Assembly: GCA_016124255.1 (NCBI GenBank)
Contig: WGOB01000006.1
Coordinates: forward strand, 31,578-95,577
DNA from: Alphaproteobacteria bacterium
Lineage (GTDB): Bacteria > Pseudomonadota > Alphaproteobacteria > Caulobacterales > Aquidulcibacteraceae
Direction: 5' to 3'
Length of the DNA stretch: 64,000 nt
This document shows, piece after piece, positions 1 to 8,690 of this stretch. The notes under the pieces are model-generated. The model did no database searches. It worked only from the letters and a program-made list of their open reading frames with translations, and was not told the DNA's origin. Position numbers and translations under genes: made by a program. The stretch's first letter is position 1. Each line of letters opens with the position of its first letter.

Positions 1-33
1 CGCCGCCATAACGCGTTTGAATGGTGCGCTCAT
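1..33 (-). CDS. 5' end of an unidentified gene running off the left edge
   Basis: Reading leftward, an ATG at 33-31 opens a frame of 11 codons (MSAPFKRVMAA) that reaches the window edge without a stop. A near-perfect Shine-Dalgarno lies at 44-37 (GGAGGTGA), six bases from the ATG when measured from GGAGG, so this is very likely a real translation start. Too little of the product is present to name it. It is divergent from the YihY-type gene that starts at 178. Confidence 0.6.
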   Translation of the reverse strand, partial: MSAPFKRVMAA

Positions 34-36
34 GTA

Positions 37-44
37 TCACCTCC
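37..44 (-). promoter_or_regulatory. strong ribosome binding site for the edge gene
   Basis: The minus-strand sequence GGAGGTGA followed by TAC and ATG is the best anti-16S match noticed in the window. It decides the start of the partial gene at the left edge. Confidence 0.6.
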
Positions 45-177
45 GTTTTCGGTGCGACGCCGCGCGTGTCGCCAGCCTCATAATCGTAACGAAGCGCGGA
101 CGGCGCATGTTCCGCCGTCGGCGAGGGCGCGTTGGGCGAGGGTGGAACTTTCGTGCGCGACCCGTGTTCAGGACACA

Positions 178-1113
178 ATGGCCTCTCGAGCCGCTTCGGG
201 CCCACTTGCTCTATCGCTGACGCAGTGGCGGAGCGTGCTGCGCGCCACATACGCCGCAACCGAACGCGCGAACTTGCCGCTGATCGCAGGCGGCGTCGCG
301 TTCTTCGGTCTGATGGCGGCAATCCCGGGCGTCGCCGCCTTGGTTGCGATTGTGGGCGTGTTCGGGGAGCCCGCGTGGGTGGGACAGCAGATTCGCATGC
401 TGAGCGGCGTCGCGCCCGATTCCGTCGTCAGCATCATCTATCAAGAGGTGACGCGCCTGCTTGACGCACGCCGCGAAAGCCTGCTCGCGGGCGCCCTCTT
501 CAATCTCGCGCTTGCGCTCTGGGGCGCGTTGCAGGGAACGCGCTGGACGCTGATGGCGCTGACCAGCGTCAACCGCCGCGCCGAGCCGCGGGCGCTTCTG
601 CGGCGCTTTGTCATTGCGGGCGTTCTCACGCTCTATGGGCTTGGCCTTGGCGCGCTTGCAATCCTCATCCTTGGGGTCGCGCCTGTCGCGCTCGCGTTCC
701 TGCCGATGGAGCGCGCGGCGGAGACGGCGCTGCTGGTTTTGCGCTGGCCGATCCTTGGCGGCGCCGCGATCGCGGTCGCGCTCGTGCTTTATCGATGGGG
801 CCCGCATCGGAAGCCGCCGCCGTGGCGCTGGCTGTGGCCGGGCGCTGTGGCGGCGCCGGCGCTTTGGGTGGTCGTCTCCACAGCGCTGACCTTCGCGCTG
901 CGTGAGTTTCCGGCGTTCGGCGCGGCGTACGGTTCGCTCGCGAGCATCGTGGCGCTCTTGTTGTGGCTCTATGCGACGGCGCTGCTGTTTCTGCTCGGCG
1001 GTGCGCTCAACGCTGAACTCGAGTTCTACGCCGCTGGGCGCGAGAGCGCGCCGATCACGGACGACGAAATGATCGAACCGGCGATCGAAGCGGACGGCGA
1101 TCCTGCGGGCTGA
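178..1113 (+). CDS. YihY/BrkB-family inner membrane protein
   Basis: A 311-residue integral membrane protein of the YihY/virulence factor BrkB family. The segment LIAGGVAFFGLMAAIPG near the N terminus is typical of the family's first helix, and about six hydrophobic stretches follow, ending with a LLLWLYATALLFLLGGALNAE helix region. I chose the ATG at 178 because the upstream extension of the frame is arginine-rich and unlike the family. The C-terminal tail is acidic. The physiological role of the family is poorly defined; older tRNA-processing annotations are not reliable. It faces away from the catabolic genes and is probably chromosomal background. Confidence 0.85.
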   Translation: MASRAASGPLALSLTQWRSVLRATYAATERANLPLIAGGVAFFGLMAAIPGVAALVAIVGVFGEPAWVGQQIRMLSGVAPDSVVSIIYQEVTRLLDARRESLLAGALFNLALALWGALQGTRWTLMALTSVNRRAEPRALLRRFVIAGVLTLYGLGLGALAILILGVAPVALAFLPMERAAETALLVLRWPILGGAAIAVALVLYRWGPHRKPPPWRWLWPGAVAAPALWVVVSTALTFALREFPAFGAAYGSLASIVALLLWLYATALLFLLGGALNAELEFYAAGRESAPITDDEMIEPAIEADGDPAG

Positions 1114-1142
1114 ACGCACGAAAGTCTGGACGACGCCGCGGA

Positions 1143-1559
1143 TCAGCCGCGCTTCTCGCGCACGATGGCGAACGCCGCCGACATTGTCGCCAGCGTCTCG
1201 CCTTCGCAGACGATGCGCCCGTGGGCGTGCGCGTTCCGCGACCCCAAATGGTCCAGGACGCAATGGGCTTCGATCCAGGCGCCAAGGCGTGCGGGCCGGA
1301 CATAATTGATGGTCAGGCTGGTGGTCGAGACGAAGACGCCTTCTGCAAGCTGAACATGTATCTGATAGCTGAGCGCCACGTCGGCGAGCGTGGCCAGCAC
1401 CCCGCCGTGCGCGGCCCCTCGCGCCTGGCAGTGCGGCGGGCGCACGTGCAAGCCGACAATTGGCGAGCCGCCGTCGATCGCGACAAAGTAGGGCCCGGTC
1501 TCGCCCAGTATCGGAAACGAGAAAGTCGTCTCAACAAAGCCGGCGGGCCTATCGCTCAC
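1143..1559 (-). CDS. PaaI-family hotdog thioesterase
   Basis: A 138-residue hotdog-fold protein, the usual length for PaaI/YbgC-like acyl-CoA thioesterases. The central helix carries HGGVLATLADVALSY (residues 51-65), matching the family's HGG...D/E signature, and the second half has the conserved SLTINYVRPA strand (about residues 82-91). The expected role is hydrolysis of a short or aromatic acyl-CoA, releasing trapped CoA during catabolism. It is transcribed away from the MFS gene at 1753 and convergent with the YihY gene. Substrate is unknown. Confidence 0.85.
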   Translation of the reverse strand: MSDRPAGFVETTFSFPILGETGPYFVAIDGGSPIVGLHVRPPHCQARGAAHGGVLATLADVALSYQIHVQLAEGVFVSTTSLTINYVRPARLGAWIEAHCVLDHLGSRNAHAHGRIVCEGETLATMSAAFAIVREKRG

Positions 1560-1752
1560 GGGAGAACCGCCGCAAAGGGGTCACGCACATGCACGGACTT
1601 CGTCGCACGCTTCGCCATCGCCGCCGCCCTGCTCCAGACATCACTTCACAATTGACGTACCAAAGCGACGCGCGCGTCTCAATCAGGGACGCCCTAAAGC
1701 TTGCGCGCGCGCTGCACTTGGCCCACGATGCCTGTTGAGGACCCAACGCCAC

Positions 1753-3090
1753 ATGACGACAAGCAAAGGCAGCGCACACTACGCCCTCGCGCTGCTGACG
1801 CTGGTGGTTCTGCTCAACTTCCTTGACCGCCAGATCGTCGCCATTCTCGCCGAGCCGATCAAGCGCGACCTCAACCTCACGGACAGCCAGGTGGGCCTGA
1901 TGGCGGGGCTTTCCTTTGCGCTGCTTTACACGACGCTCGGCATTCCCCTGGCGTGGCTGGCCGACCGCTGGCGACGGCCCCAGATCATCGCTATTTCGAT
2001 CGCGCTCTGGTCGGCCATGACGGTGCTGTGCGGCATGGCCGGGAACTTCTTTCAGCTCTTCCTGGCGCGCGTGGGCGTGGGCGTGGGCGAAGCCGGCTCG
2101 GGGCCCGCATCGCATTCGCTGTTGTCGGATCTCTTTCCGCCTGAGCGGCGCGCCGGCGCATTCGGAGTCTACGGGCTTGGGATTCCGGTCGGCGCATTCG
2201 TCGCTTATGCCGGCGGCGGCTGGATCGTGGAGAATTTCGACTGGCGCACGGCGTTCGTGCTCGCCGGCGCGCCCGGCCTGATCGTGGCGGCGCTGGTCGC
2301 GCTCACGCTGAAGGAGCCGCGTCGCCAGGCCGGAAGCGCTCCCGCCCCTGCCCCGCCGCCTGGCGCGTTGCGCGCGCTGGCGCAGAAGTCGACGTATTGG
2401 CATCTCGTCGCCGGGGCGACGCTCGTCGCGTTCGTCGCCTACGGATTCGCCAGCTTCTATGGCGCGTTCTTCGTACGCATCCACGGCATGGGCTATGGGG
2501 AGCTCGGCGTGGCGCTCGGCGTCATGGTCGGCATCTCCGGCGCGCTCGGTGCATGGCTTGGCGGCGTGGTCGCGGATCGCGCGCGCAAGCGCGCCGTGGG
2601 CGCTGTGCTGGCGATTCCCGGGATCATCCTCATCGCGGCGGCGCCGTTCTTCCTCGCGGGGCTCTACATCGAAGAAAAGTACGCGTCGATCGCACTGCTC
2701 GCGGCGCCGACGATTGCGGCGACCTTCTATTACGGGCCGACGTTCTCCAGCGTGCAGGGCCTGGCGCTGCCGCACACGCGCGCGATGGCGGCGGCGGTGT
2801 TCGTGTTCATCTCCAGCCTGATCGGCATGGGGCTTGGCCCGGTGTTCGCCGGCGCGCTGTCGGATACGTTCGCGGCGCAGGCGTTCGCGCAGGTCGATGC
2901 GCGCGCGTTCGCCGACGCCTGCGCGCTTGCGCTCGGCGAAGGGCGCGCCGCCGGCTGCGCGGCGGCGGAAGCGTCCGCGATCCGCAGCGCGATCGTGACG
3001 CTCTCGTTCTTCAATCTCTGGGCGGCGGCGCACTTCCTGCTTGCAGCGCGTACGCTGCGGCGCGACCTCGCCGACGAGCAGGCCGTTTAG
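1753..3090 (+). CDS. MFS transporter, spinster type
   Basis: A 445-residue, roughly 12-helix major facilitator. The N-terminal segment LLNFLDRQIVAILAEPIKRD, a motif-A-like loop LAWLADRWRRP and the ARVGVGVGEAGSGPASHSLL helix are typical of the spinster-like MFS group common next to catabolic genes in Alphaproteobacteria. The start was moved from a TTG at 1735 to ATG 1753, which begins MTTSKGS just before the first helix. Its stop overlaps by 4 bp the stop of the convergent gene at 3087. It probably imports or exports a substrate or intermediate of the cluster; a second copy of the type lies at 38266. Confidence 0.88.
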   Translation: MTTSKGSAHYALALLTLVVLLNFLDRQIVAILAEPIKRDLNLTDSQVGLMAGLSFALLYTTLGIPLAWLADRWRRPQIIAISIALWSAMTVLCGMAGNFFQLFLARVGVGVGEAGSGPASHSLLSDLFPPERRAGAFGVYGLGIPVGAFVAYAGGGWIVENFDWRTAFVLAGAPGLIVAALVALTLKEPRRQAGSAPAPAPPPGALRALAQKSTYWHLVAGATLVAFVAYGFASFYGAFFVRIHGMGYGELGVALGVMVGISGALGAWLGGVVADRARKRAVGAVLAIPGIILIAAAPFFLAGLYIEEKYASIALLAAPTIAATFYYGPTFSSVQGLALPHTRAMAAAVFVFISSLIGMGLGPVFAGALSDTFAAQAFAQVDARAFADACALALGEGRAAGCAAAEASAIRSAIVTLSFFNLWAAAHFLLAARTLRRDLADEQAV

Positions 3091-3380
3091 CGCCCGGCGA
3101 CGATCGTCACCGTCACAGCGGCGCCGTCCGGCCCGGCGGTCTCCCAGGAATCGCCGACGCTTTTGCCTGCGGGCGGGGCGGCCACCGTCGCGCCTTCGCC
3201 GCCGTCCGGCTTGAAATGAAATCCGCCGGCGTCGACCTTGAACGTTCCGGTTCCGGATGATCCATCCGGCGCTGTCATCGCATATGTCCCGTCGCGATTG
3301 AAACGCCAGCGCGTCACGGCGCCGTCGGCGCCCTTCGTGGTCAGCGTGTTGGCGAAGATCGCCTCCATCGTATCGGCCAT
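3087..3380 (-). CDS. small hypothetical protein, last gene of the long minus-strand operon
   Basis: A 97-residue protein with no recognised domain. The composition (alternating small, polar and aromatic residues, with repeated DG turns such as NRDGTYAMTAPDGSSGTGTF) suggests a small beta-sheet or lipocalin-like fold, comparable to small proteins that compute residual substrate toxicity or bind ligands. It has no signal peptide or membrane segment. It sits 15 bp downstream of the ThuA-like gene, so it is probably translated from the same transcript. Function unknown. Confidence 0.65.
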   Translation of the reverse strand: MADTMEAIFANTLTTKGADGAVTRWRFNRDGTYAMTAPDGSSGTGTFKVDAGGFHFKPDGGEGATVAAPPAGKSVGDSWETAGPDGAAVTVTIVAGR

Positions 3381-3395
3381 CGTCTCCTCCCTGTT

Positions 3396-4217
3396 TCAGC
3401 CGCGCGCCCATTCCTGCGCCGCCGGAGACGCGACCCAACGGATCGCGTTCGCGACGAGCCTGCGGAAATTCGGATCGGCGTAGGTCTGGGGCCCATCGCC
3501 GAATTGCAGATAGACGAGCGGGCTATGCCGCGCGCGCTTCACCCAGCCGACGAGATCGCTGCCCGGGGCATGGGACCAGCCTTCATTGGAATACATCTTC
3601 CCGGCCACGGCGTGCGCTGCGGAGTAGAAGTTCTCCGCCGTGAACGCGTGCGATGACCGCAACAGGGGCATCACCGCGTCCTCGAATACTTCGAAGAGAT
3701 AGAGCTCATCGGTCAGGGTGAAACGCTCGGGCAGGCCGGCAAGGACGGGATGACCGGGCGCAGCGGCGCGCACCTCGTGCGTCACGTCGTGGCGATAGCC
3801 GGAATCCATGCGCGCCTGCGCACGCAGCGCGGCTGACCTGTAGAGAAACCGGCCGCCCAGGAATTCGGCGTATTCTTCCCATGCCGGCCAACCCGCGATC
3901 GCGTGATGGAGCGCGACGACGCCCTTGCCGCTGTCCAGCAGGCGGCGGAAGCCATCCTTGAACGATGCGTCCGGCTCAACAAACGCCGGCCCGCCCGTCG
4001 CGGCGAAATCGAGCCCGGGCATATCGTAAAGCACCAGCGCATCGAAACGCGCCATCGCCTCAGGATTCATCAGCAGCGCGGCCGCCGGCTGTTCAACCAG
4101 CGTGGAGGCGATGTCGTCCAGGCCGTCGAACGCCGCCATGAATGCATCGCGCTCGTAGGGATGGCCCTTTGCGGCGACAAGCGCATTGAGCGGCGCGCCA
4201 TAGCGGACGACGGGCAT
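3396..4217 (-). CDS. ThuA-like domain protein (first of three)
   Basis: A 273-residue protein of the ThuA/trehalose-utilisation-like family, which has a glutamine-amidotransferase-type (flavodoxin-like) fold. Supporting segments are GVVALHHAIAGWPAWEEYAEFLGG (about residues 99-122), the DELYLFEVFED region, and HSPLVYLQFGDGPQTYADPNFRRLVANAIRW at the C terminus, which correspond to the family's conserved HGxN-like, DELY and GHD-like blocks. It is the most divergent of three ThuA-like proteins here (others at 18057 and 41322). It follows the MDR oxidoreductase by 13 bp in a long operon. ThuA proteins are tied to sugar metabolism in a few cases, but this context indicates a different, unassigned role. 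Confidence 0.75.
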   Translation of the reverse strand: MPVVRYGAPLNALVAAKGHPYERDAFMAAFDGLDDIASTLVEQPAAALLMNPEAMARFDALVLYDMPGLDFAATGGPAFVEPDASFKDGFRRLLDSGKGVVALHHAIAGWPAWEEYAEFLGGRFLYRSAALRAQARMDSGYRHDVTHEVRAAAPGHPVLAGLPERFTLTDELYLFEVFEDAVMPLLRSSHAFTAENFYSAAHAVAGKMYSNEGWSHAPGSDLVGWVKRARHSPLVYLQFGDGPQTYADPNFRRLVANAIRWVASPAAQEWARG

Positions 4218-4230
4218 CGGCGGCGCCCGC

Positions 4231-5232
4231 CTACGCCACTTTCAGGATCTGCTTGCCGAAATTCTCGCCGCGGAAAAGACGCATCAGCGTCCGTGGCGCA
4301 TTCTCGAAGCCTTCCTGCACGTCTTCCTTGAACGTGATCTTCCCATCGCGAATCCACTGGCGCATGCGGGCGCGCGCTTTGGGGTACTCGTTCATGTAGT
4401 CCAGCACGATGAAGCCCTCCATCGTCGCACGCATGAAAATGAGGTTGAAATAGTTCTCCGGGCCGGCGGGCAATTGGCCGGTCTCGTAGCGCGAGATGCC
4501 GCCGCAGATGACGACGCGCGCGTGCATGGCCATGCACGCGAGCATATCGTTCAGGATCGTCCCGCCGACATTGTCGTAGATGACGTCCACGCCGCCGGGC
4601 GCCAGTTCCTTGATCTTGGCGCGCAGCTTCTTTTCGCTCTTGTAGTCAATGGCGGCGTCGAAGCCGCACTCGCGCGTCAGCCACGCGCATTTCTCTGGAC
4701 CACCGGCGATGCCGATCGTGCGGCAGCCCGCGATTTTCGCGATCTGGCCGACCATGGAGCCTGTCGCGCCGGCGGCGCCGGACACGATCACGGCATCGCC
4801 AGGCTGCGGACGGCCATGCTTCAGGAGGCCGAAATACGCCGTCATCCCCGTCGTGCCGAGTGCGCCGAGATTGGCGGTGAGGAGATCGTCGTCTTCAAGC
4901 TTCACGAGATCGCGCGCATTGAGCGCAGCGTATTCCTGCCAGCCCAATTGGCCGGAGACCTTGTCGCCGGCTTTGAGATTTGGATGGCGCGATTCAAGAA
5001 CCTCGCCGATCCCGGAGCCGCGCATCACGTCGCCGATCTCGGTCGGTGCGACATAGCCGCCGATGTTCTCCATCCAGCCCTTCTGCGCGGGATCGAAGCC
5101 GAGATAGAGCGTCCGCACGAGCGCTTCGCCGTCTTCGGGGGAGCGCGCTTCGCCATCCGTGAGCGTGAAATCGCTGTCGAGAAGCCCGCGCCCAAGGGGG
5201 CGGGCCGCGATCAGCCATTGGCGGTTCTTCAT
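4231..5232 (-). CDS. NADP-dependent MDR oxidoreductase (zinc-independent, LTB4DH/CurA type)
   Basis: A 333-residue medium-chain dehydrogenase/reductase without the zinc-ligand cysteines of alcohol dehydrogenases. The NADP-binding motif is AAGATGSMVGQIAK in the centre, preceded by the typical GALGTTGMTAYFGLL helix. The family reduces activated C=C bonds of enones or 2-alkenals with NADPH. The next gene upstream is an SDR 10 bp away, so the pair may reduce and oxidise neighbouring positions of one intermediate. The start at 5232 gives the expected N terminus MKNRQWLIAARP. Confidence 0.88.
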   Translation of the reverse strand: MKNRQWLIAARPLGRGLLDSDFTLTDGEARSPEDGEALVRTLYLGFDPAQKGWMENIGGYVAPTEIGDVMRGSGIGEVLESRHPNLKAGDKVSGQLGWQEYAALNARDLVKLEDDDLLTANLGALGTTGMTAYFGLLKHGRPQPGDAVIVSGAAGATGSMVGQIAKIAGCRTIGIAGGPEKCAWLTRECGFDAAIDYKSEKKLRAKIKELAPGGVDVIYDNVGGTILNDMLACMAMHARVVICGGISRYETGQLPAGPENYFNLIFMRATMEGFIVLDYMNEYPKARARMRQWIRDGKITFKEDVQEGFENAPRTLMRLFRGENFGKQILKVA

Positions 5233-5242
5233 CGTGGTCTCC

Positions 5243-6019
5243 TCAAATTGGGCCAGGCGCGGCGAGCCAGCCGCCGTCGACCAGTAATTCTGCGCCGTTC
5301 ACGGAGCTCGCTTCGTCGCTGGCGAGAAAAAGGCACGCGGCGGCGATTTCGTCCGGCGTCGTCATGCGGCCGATCGGCTGCAGCGCAGAGAAGAACGTGC
5401 GCATGCCGGCCGGATCGCCCGAAGCGTCAAACGCGGCCTGGTTCATCGGCGTATCGATCGCGCCGGGATGCACGGAATTGCAGCGAATGGTCTTGTAGGC
5501 GCGCGCGGCGTGCACGGCGACGGACTTGGTCAGGAGGCGCACGCCGCCTTTGGAGGCGGTGTAGGCCGCGCCATTGGCGAGGCCGACATAACCGGTGATC
5601 GAGGAGATGTTGACGATCGAGCCCGCGGGCCCGCCGGGATTGGCCTTCATCGCGCGCACCGCGTGCTTGCAGCCGAGCATGACGCCGGTGAGGTTCACCG
5701 CGATCACCTTGTTCCAAAGCGCGAGATCGGTATCTTCGATCGTGGCGCCCATGAAGACGCCGGCATTGTTGACGAGCACGTCGAGCCGGCCTTTGCGTGC
5801 GACGACATCGTCCACCAAGGCGATCCAGCGCGCTTCGTCGGAGACATCCTGCGTCTGATAGTCGCCGCCGATCTCGGCGGCCAGCGCGCGGCCCTTCTCG
5901 TCCTGCACGTCGGTGAGGATCACGTCGGCGCCTTCGCGCACGAAGGCGCGTGCGGTCGCAGCGCCGATGCCGGAGGCGGCGCCTGTCACGATCGCGATCT
6001 TGCCGTCGAGGCGTCCCAT
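5243..6019 (-). CDS. SDR-family NAD(P)-dependent dehydrogenase
   Basis: A 258-residue classical SDR. It has the TGAASGIG cofactor motif near residue 12, NNAG in the middle, the catalytic SSITGYVGLANGAAYTASKG block (Ser, Tyr, Lys) and a C-terminal NGAELLVDGGW. An Asp (LTDV) after strand 2 suggests NAD rather than NADP. The length is normal. It lies between the MDR oxidoreductase and the NmrA-like gene in the same operon and probably oxidises a ring or side-chain hydroxyl left by an oxygenase. Confidence 0.9.
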   Translation of the reverse strand: MGRLDGKIAIVTGAASGIGAATARAFVREGADVILTDVQDEKGRALAAEIGGDYQTQDVSDEARWIALVDDVVARKGRLDVLVNNAGVFMGATIEDTDLALWNKVIAVNLTGVMLGCKHAVRAMKANPGGPAGSIVNISSITGYVGLANGAAYTASKGGVRLLTKSVAVHAARAYKTIRCNSVHPGAIDTPMNQAAFDASGDPAGMRTFFSALQPIGRMTTPDEIAAACLFLASDEASSVNGAELLVDGGWLAAPGPI

Positions 6020-6028
6020 CGCGTGCTC

Positions 6029-6964
6029 CTAACCCACCGGCGGGCGCGGTCGGTTCGACCACGTCCAGTCCTGGCGCGCAGTCCATTCGCGCATCGTTTC
6101 CAGCTTGAGCGGGATGCGATCGAGCATCGCATCGACGTTCACTTCGAACGGGCGCGTGGGCGCGGTGTTGTTGTAGACGTAGAAATCGCCAATGCGCTGT
6201 GCGGTGACGTCCTTCATCTCCTTCGTCATCGCGTCGCCGAAACCGTCCGCCAGCACGCGGCCGAATTCATGCGGCGTGAGCGCCTTGTACGGGATCGGCC
6301 TGCCGATGGCGGCGGAGAGCGCGGCGGCGACATCGGGCGGCGTCAGCCGCTCGGGCCCGCCGATGTTCATCCAGGCGCCTTCCATGTCCGGCCGCTCGAG
6401 CGAGGCCAGCATGAAGCGCGCGACGTCGTCGAGGCTAATCCAGTTGGCTTCGAGATCGGCGCGCTGGCCGTAGGCGAAGACGCCGTCACGCGCGATCGAG
6501 GGGAAGGCGAAATTGGTCAGCAGGTTGTCCATGAACAGGACCGAGCCGAAGACGGTGCCCGGCGCGCCGGAGCGCCAGAGCGCATTCACGCCGCGCGTGT
6601 TTCCTGCGTACGTGCCGGGATCGCCGGGGCGATCGGGGATCCAGGACGAGGTGTTCCAGACGACGCGCTTGACGCCGGCTTCAGCCGCGGCGCGGCCGAC
6701 GCGCCCGATCCACTGATCGCGGTCCGGCGCGGACAGCGGATGGGTGTAGAACACATAATCCGCCCCGCGCACGGCGTTCGCGACAGATGCTGCGTCGGCT
6801 GCATCCGCAGGCATGATCTCGACTTCGTCATACCGCTCGCCGAGGAACGGATCGGCGCGCCGCGACAACGCGCGCACGCGATAGCCGGCGCCAAGCGCCT
6901 GGCGCACCTGCGCCAGACCTTGGCGCCCGGAGGCGCCGAAGATCGCGATCAGCGGTCGCGTCAT
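6029..6964 (-). CDS. NmrA-like NAD(P)-binding protein
   Basis: A 311-residue atypical SDR of the NmrA/NAD(P)H-binding group. The N terminus MTRPLIAIFGASGRQG holds the GxxGxxG-type nucleotide motif, followed by VRALSRR at the end of strand 2, where an NADP-binding basic residue is expected. The start at 6964 forms a 4-bp ATGA overlap with the VOC gene stop and avoids an upstream Arg-rich stretch. Such proteins act as NADPH-dependent reductases or redox sensors; which one cannot be decided here. A second copy is at 35634. Confidence 0.8.
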   Translation of the reverse strand: MTRPLIAIFGASGRQGLAQVRQALGAGYRVRALSRRADPFLGERYDEVEIMPADAADAASVANAVRGADYVFYTHPLSAPDRDQWIGRVGRAAAEAGVKRVVWNTSSWIPDRPGDPGTYAGNTRGVNALWRSGAPGTVFGSVLFMDNLLTNFAFPSIARDGVFAYGQRADLEANWISLDDVARFMLASLERPDMEGAWMNIGGPERLTPPDVAAALSAAIGRPIPYKALTPHEFGRVLADGFGDAMTKEMKDVTAQRIGDFYVYNNTAPTRPFEVNVDAMLDRIPLKLETMREWTARQDWTWSNRPRPPVG

Positions 6965-7485
6965 CCGAGTTTGCGGACGCCGTCGCGGCCGTCCCACTTG
7001 CGCGCGGCTTCGCGCATCATTGCAAAAAGCTCGTGTGAACCGGGACCGGGCTTCAGGATCTCCACCATGGTCCCGTCGCCGCCGCCGGCGTCGACATACA
7101 TCACCTCGCCGCCGCCGGGGACCTTGCCCTCCTGCAGCACGTCCATCCCGTCCACAGCAGCGCGTGCGGCGCCGAAATCGTCCGTGAGCAGACAGACGTG
7201 GTGGAGCCCTTCCTTGCCGGCGTCGCGCCAGGCTTTGTAGATCGAGGGCGCATCATTGTGCTGGCGGATGAGCTCGATCTGGAGATCGCCCCAATAAGCG
7301 ATGGCGATGGAGAAATCGATGTCGCTCGGCGCGCCACGGTAGCGCACGTCGTCCAGCTTCACGTGCTCGATCAGAAAGAACGGGCCAACGCCCATCGTCC
7401 TGGTCCAAAACGTGAGCGCCGCATCAAAGTCGCGCGGCACGAAGGCGTTCTGCATGACAGGGCCGAGCGCGGCGATCGTGTTCAC
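6961..7485 (-). CDS. VOC (glyoxalase/bleomycin resistance) family protein
   Basis: A 174-residue single-domain VOC protein. The first beta-alpha module begins LGPVMQNAFVPRDFDAALTFW and the second includes GLHHVCLLTDDF with HHV as the likely metal-ligand strand; VEILKPG near the end supplies the glutamate position. The GTG at 7485 is chosen because its GTGA overlaps the Rieske stop by 4 bp and it covers the full N-terminal strand; an internal ATG at 7455 would remove it. VOC members include extradiol dioxygenases, epimerases and lyases. This one is short, so an isomerase, lyase or binding role is likelier than ring cleavage. Confidence 0.82.
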   Translation of the reverse strand: MNTIAALGPVMQNAFVPRDFDAALTFWTRTMGVGPFFLIEHVKLDDVRYRGAPSDIDFSIAIAYWGDLQIELIRQHNDAPSIYKAWRDAGKEGLHHVCLLTDDFGAARAAVDGMDVLQEGKVPGGGEVMYVDAGGGDGTMVEILKPGPGSHELFAMMREAARKWDGRDGVRKLG

Positions 7486-8690
7486 GCGCTGAGCCCCAGC
7501 GCGCGCGCGATGGCGCGGTGGGTGTTCTGGAGCGCCACCTCCTGGCGGCCATAGACGACTGTCGCATCCGGCGGCAGCAGCGTGAGATTGCGCCAGCCTT
7601 CGGCGGCAACGACATAATCTTCGCTGGCGACGACGTGGGCGACGCCATCGTAGGCGGCCTCCACTTCGGCGCGATGTTCCGACGAGCGCACGCCGCCATA
7701 GGCGTAGACAGTTTTGTGGGTCACAGTCTCGCCCGGAGTTTCGCCGGGGAAGTGACGGAACGTGGTGAGATACATCTTGCCCGGCGTGATCGAGCCGGCG
7801 AACAGGATCGTGTTCGGAAAGAGATAATGGATGCCGGAAGGCTCGGAGCGGACGTCCCACTCGCTCTCGGGCGTATCGACCATCGCCTCCAGCGCCCGCT
7901 CGGCGAAGCCGACGCGATGGTGCGGATCGAAATGATCGTAGATCACCACGTCGTTGCGCGTGTTCGGTGAGATCGTCTGCGGATGCAGCGTCGCGAAATG
8001 ATAGCCTTCGCCGTAGGTGTCGAGCGCATATTTCCAGTTCGCGGCGACGGGCAGCGCGCCGGCCTTCACGCGCTCGCATTGCTTGAGGTCCATCACCTCC
8101 AGCACGTCGCCGAAGGCGCCGAGGTGCGCGTCGAGATCGAGCGTGGCGCCGGGCGTCGCGATCACGAACACGAGGCCGTGCCGCTCATCGCAGGGATACT
8201 CGATCAAATGATCGCGGCCCTGCATTTCGCCGTCGAACGCTTTGCTCTGCGGCGCCGCGATCAACTTGCCTTCGTTGGAGTATGTCCAGCCGTGGAACCA
8301 GCAGGTGAAGCGATTGGCCTTGCCTTCGCGCTCGTGCGTCAGCGCCGCGCCGCGATGGCGGCACACATTGAGAAAAGCGCGAACGCGCCCGTCCTTCGCT
8401 CGCGTCACCAGGATCGGCACGCCGGTTTCATCGAACAGGCGGAAGGCGCCGGGCTCGGCGAGATCGGTGGAGAGACATACAAGCAACGGCGTCTCGCGGA
8501 AGAGCTTCTGGCGCTCAAGCGCATGGCGCGCGGGATCGGTATAGACGCTGACCGGATTGCTCATGGGCGCGTCGGCCAGGTCGCTCGTCTTGTTCTTCAG
8601 GTGGGTGATGGCGCGGCGGAGGTACTCGCGGCGGTGGGCGCGCGTCTCGGCGGCGTGGTCGCGCGCGGACGCTTCGGGACGGGCGCTCAT
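7482..8690 (-). CDS. Rieske [2Fe-2S] oxygenase alpha subunit (first of three)
   Basis: A 402-residue ring-hydroxylating oxygenase catalytic subunit. The Rieske ligands are visible as C110-x-H112 and C130-x2-H133 (CRHRG...CWFHGWTY). The mononuclear iron site starts in NWKYALDTYGEGYHFATLHP, which contains the H-x4-H pair. The length fits the alpha subunit of a three-component system, but no beta subunit or reductase is adjacent. The start forms an ATGA overlap with the E1-beta gene. It probably introduces an oxygen atom or diol into the cluster's substrate; electrons must come from a ferredoxin elsewhere, perhaps the one at 39603. Confidence 0.92.
   Translation of the reverse strand: MSARPEASARDHAAETRAHRREYLRRAITHLKNKTSDLADAPMSNPVSVYTDPARHALERQKLFRETPLLVCLSTDLAEPGAFRLFDETGVPILVTRAKDGRVRAFLNVCRHRGAALTHEREGKANRFTCWFHGWTYSNEGKLIAAPQSKAFDGEMQGRDHLIEYPCDERHGLVFVIATPGATLDLDAHLGAFGDVLEVMDLKQCERVKAGALPVAANWKYALDTYGEGYHFATLHPQTISPNTRNDVVIYDHFDPHHRVGFAERALEAMVDTPESEWDVRSEPSGIHYLFPNTILFAGSITPGKMYLTTFRHFPGETPGETVTHKTVYAYGGVRSSEHRAEVEAAYDGVAHVVASEDYVVAAEGWRNLTLLPPDATVVYGRQEVALQNTHRAIARALGLSA

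Noticed and set aside
211..1263. Long minus-strand frame of 350 codons opposite the YihY gene
   Set aside because: It is Arg/Gln-rich shadow composition and overlaps a well-supported membrane protein gene and part of the thioesterase gene.
1549..3438. 629-codon minus-strand frame opposite the first MFS gene
   Set aside because: Low-complexity Arg-rich translation without domains; a GC-rich antisense shadow.
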